From Bin87 sp965115825 (GTDB taxonomy: Bacteria > Chloroflexota > Dehalococcoidia > Lucifugimonadales > UBA3495), in assembly GCA_965115825.1 (NCBI GenBank), contig OZ220464.1:1364001-1428000 (forward strand): a stretch of DNA of 64,000 nt, read 5' to 3'. The number at the start of each line of letters is the position of its first letter. Positions within the stretch are counted from its first letter, which is position 1. The position numbers were made by a program, and so were the translations under genes. The notes under the pieces were generated by a model, which saw nothing but the letters and a program-made list of their open reading frames with translations, was not told the origin of the DNA and ran no database searches. Shown in pieces: positions 61,781-64,000 of the stretch.

Positions 61781-63772
61781 ATGCCAAGATTGGCCGAGGA
61801 AATCCTGCTGCTCACCCTGAACAACGACGGCGGCGACATTACCCCTTCCGTTCCGCCTCAGTCGTTGCACACCCTACTCGCCGGCGCCCTTCTCATGGAC
61901 TTGGCGCTGGAGGACCGCATCGACACCGACTCGGAACGAGTCATCCTCGTTGACCAGACCCCCGTCGGAGATAACCTGCTCGACTCCGTGCTGGTCGACA
62001 TCGCCGCGGCCGACGAGCAGCGCCCCGTCGACTATTGGCTCCAACGCGCCTCAACCAGGGGAGACGAAATCCGCGAAGCCGCCCTGGCCAGCCTGGTCCA
62101 GCAGGGCATCGTCCAGTCCGACGAATCCCTCATGTTCTTCCTTACCTCCAGAGTGCTACATTCCCGACGCTACCCCACCATTGATGGTGCCACCACCGAA
62201 GAAGTCCGGTTTCGCATAATGCGCCTCCTGTTCAGCGACGACATTCCCGCCCCCCGCGACATCGTTCTCATCAGCCTTGCCGCCGCCGGAGACGTCTTCA
62301 AACACTTACTTTCGCGCGAGGAATTGGCGGAAGCCCAGGAGCGTATTGACCTCATCAGCAGAATGGACTTGATTGGGCGATCCGTCGCCCTCGCCCTGAA
62401 GCCAACCGAAGCTCCCGTCTCGGTTCCTTCGGTTCGTCCGGTCATGCAGATTCCAGAAGCCTCGGGGTGGCCCGTCCTCGGCAGCGCCATCAGCATGGCC
62501 GGCGACATTCGCGGTTTCCTGACCCAAGAATACCGCAAGCATGGGCCCATATTCCGCGTCCGCGCTTTGCATCATCGCTTCATCGCCCTGGTTGGCCCGG
62601 AAGCCAACGCCTTCCTCGCCAAAATCTCAGGCACCCACCTCCGCTCCTATGAACCCTACCGTGAGTTCGGCATAGCCTTGGGTGCCCATCGCATCATGCT
62701 CAATATGGACGGCCCGGAACACCTCCGTGTGCGCAAGTTGCAGGTCAAAGGGTATTCTCCCAAAATCTTCGAGGCCAACCTTGACCTGGTGCAAGACGCC
62801 ACTCGGCGCATGGTGGCAGCCTGGCCCCAGGGACGGCCCATCGGCATACAGCGCGCCATGCAGGAGTTAATCGCCGAGCAGATTGGCTTGTGCTGCACCA
62901 GCACCTCCCCTCAAACTTACATTGATGACCTCATCCACTTCCTGGAAACTACGATAATGGTTCACATCGCGGGGCGCTCTCCCAAGCTGGTCAAAAGCCT
63001 GCCCAAGTTCCGACGCTCCGAGCGGAGAGTAGTCGAGCTCTGCCAGCGAATACTGGAAGCCCACCAACCGGAAAAGAGAGGCGACGCCGAGCCGGACTTT
63101 GTCGACGACATTCTCGAAGCCAACCGCAGCGATCCTCAGTTTCTCCCGGAAACCGACTTGCGCGCCAATGTAATCGCTCCTTACCTGGTTGGCCTCGATA
63201 CCTCCGCCAGCGTCTGCGCCTTCATGCTGTACGCGCTCCTGTCCCATCCCGAGATCTGGCAGCGAATGCAGGCGGAGGTCGACGCTATGTATGAGCAGGG
63301 CCCGCCGACCCCGGAAGCGCTGGCCAAGCTGGACGTAACCCGCCGCGTTGCCCTGGAGACCTTACGCTTCTATCCTGTCATCCCCGTCCTCCAGCGCATC
63401 GTATCCAACTCTTTCGACTTTATGGGATACCAGGTCCCCGCCGGCGCTCAGATCTTGATCGGCTCAACCGTCGGTCACCACCTGGAAGAGTACTTCCCGG
63501 ATCCCGACGTGTTCGACATTGAGCGCTATGCGCCGGGCCAGGCACAGCACCGACAGCCCGGTGCCTTCGCCCCCTTCGGAGTAGGCCGACACCGTTGCTT
63601 GGGGAGCAGCTTCGCAGAAGTGCAGATAGCCCTCACCATGGCAACAATCGTCCGCGAAACCGAACTCACGCCGGAGCGCGCAGAGCGTCCGCCCAAAATC
63701 AAGCAGACGCCGGCTCCCCACCTGGACGCCTCTATGCGCTTTCGCGTAACGCGTCATCGGCGGGAGGGTTGA
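61781..63772 (+). CDS. GPP34 domain fused to cytochrome P450
   Basis: This 663-residue protein has residues 1-215 as a GPP34/GOLPH3-like helical domain (LAEEILLLTLNNDGG, LLAGALLMDLALEDRI, VGDNLLDSVLVDI, YWLQRAS, RYPTIDG), a family that binds phosphoinositide-like lipids in eukaryotes. Residues 225-663 are a complete P450: I-helix LVGLDTSASV, ExxR in ETLRFYP and haem loop FAPFGVGRHRCLGS with the ligand Cys. No stop or restart divides them. P450 monooxygenates a hydrophobic substrate; the GPP34 domain may tether it to membrane lipid. Redox partners are not in the window. Confidence 0.88.
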   Translation: MPRLAEEILLLTLNNDGGDITPSVPPQSLHTLLAGALLMDLALEDRIDTDSERVILVDQTPVGDNLLDSVLVDIAAADEQRPVDYWLQRASTRGDEIREAALASLVQQGIVQSDESLMFFLTSRVLHSRRYPTIDGATTEEVRFRIMRLLFSDDIPAPRDIVLISLAAAGDVFKHLLSREELAEAQERIDLISRMDLIGRSVALALKPTEAPVSVPSVRPVMQIPEASGWPVLGSAISMAGDIRGFLTQEYRKHGPIFRVRALHHRFIALVGPEANAFLAKISGTHLRSYEPYREFGIALGAHRIMLNMDGPEHLRVRKLQVKGYSPKIFEANLDLVQDATRRMVAAWPQGRPIGIQRAMQELIAEQIGLCCTSTSPQTYIDDLIHFLETTIMVHIAGRSPKLVKSLPKFRRSERRVVELCQRILEAHQPEKRGDAEPDFVDDILEANRSDPQFLPETDLRANVIAPYLVGLDTSASVCAFMLYALLSHPEIWQRMQAEVDAMYEQGPPTPEALAKLDVTRRVALETLRFYPVIPVLQRIVSNSFDFMGYQVPAGAQILIGSTVGHHLEEYFPDPDVFDIERYAPGQAQHRQPGAFAPFGVGRHRCLGSSFAEVQIALTMATIVRETELTPERAERPPKIKQTPAPHLDASMRFRVTRHRREG

Positions 63773-63778
63773 AGTCAC

Positions 63779-64000
63779 ATGAACGCGCCGCAAATCCCGC
63801 TCATTCAAAGCCCCGACGCCATCACCGCCGAGTGGATGCAGCAAGCCTTGGCCGCCGGCGGCGTCGCCGAATGCCCTCAAGTGACGGCAGTGGAAGTCGA
63901 CCGGCTGTCGTACGTGACCAGTATGTTGGGCAATCTCTATCGCTGTCGCCTGTCCGCCCCGGGCGGCGTTCCTGCTGTCCCCGCTTCGGTCATCGTCAAG
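63779..64000 (+). CDS. Phosphotransferase (ecdysteroid-kinase/APH-like), 5' part only
   Basis: 74 codons run from ATG 63779 to the window edge. ITAEWMQQALAAGG, VTSMLGNLYRCRL and PASVIVK are the N-lobe of the aminoglycoside-phosphotransferase/EcKinase-like fold, where the final Lys contacts ATP. It starts 6 bp after the P450 stop, in the same operon. It probably phosphorylates a small molecule. The catalytic loop lies outside the window. Confidence 0.65.
   Translation, partial: MNAPQIPLIQSPDAITAEWMQQALAAGGVAECPQVTAVEVDRLSYVTSMLGNLYRCRLSAPGGVPAVPASVIVK

Overview
The window is a GC-rich bacterial chromosome segment. The gene content points to a free-living or host-associated Chloroflexota of the SAR202/Dehalococcoidia kind. 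The evidence is: many short-chain dehydrogenases and flavin oxidoreductases, a two-receptor TRAP carboxylate transporter, lipoproteins and surface proteins with Thr/Pro-rich stalks, HspR-type heat-shock control, and a large IPT/Fn3 surface protein ending in an NCWN motif. This assignment is inference; no rRNA gene is present.

0-17 kb is mostly metabolic. It holds three SDR genes, a HEPN/PaREP1-like small protein, a lipoprotein serine protease translationally coupled to a cysteinyl-tRNA synthetase fused to a glycosyltransferase, and a 1,277-residue surface protein whose leader contains a run of 22 G/C pairs. A TenA-like / CoxG-like / M20 carbamoylase cluster and an ABC exporter overlapping a DAO-type FAD oxidoreductase follow.

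17.6-31.9 kb is the most interesting region. Two diverged inverted repeats, each with two 17-bp blocks identical to its partner, bracket about 14.2 kb and are flanked by an 11-bp direct repeat. Inside are a DDE transposase, a small coiled-coil/winged-helix protein, a PLD-nuclease/SNF2-helicase, a large adenine methyltransferase and a giant SIR2 protein. I read this as a defence island carried on (or trapped in) a mobile element.

31.9-35.5 kb is a C/A-rich accessory stretch. It contains about a dozen copies of an AAATCC-based interspersed repeat, partly as a 134-bp tandem array, an internally deleted IS110 transposase, and a HEPN-like protein with an Asn/His/Arg repeat tract. A further diverged repeat copy lies at 42.9 kb.

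35.6-44 kb holds a TRAP system (two DctP receptors, DctQ, DctM), a sugar-nucleotide pyrophosphorylase, a MoxR ATPase and three tRNA genes. 44-48 kb is the hspR-grpE-dnaK operon, controlled from a perfect HAIR-like operator that supplies the -35 boxes of two divergent promoters. 48-51.7 kb has a molybdopterin oxidoreductase, a selenocysteine-containing SelD (in-frame TGA plus hairpin) and a restriction-modification pair with a frameshifted nuclease.

51.7-64 kb contains acyl-CoA dehydrogenase, nitronate monooxygenase, a deoxyribosyltransferase-like protein, tRNA-Gly, alpha-carbonic anhydrase, a PanE-like reductase, a tandem duplication of a HEPN-like gene that copied the tail of serA, serA itself, a DHA2 efflux pump, a GPP34-cytochrome P450 fusion and the start of a phosphotransferase.
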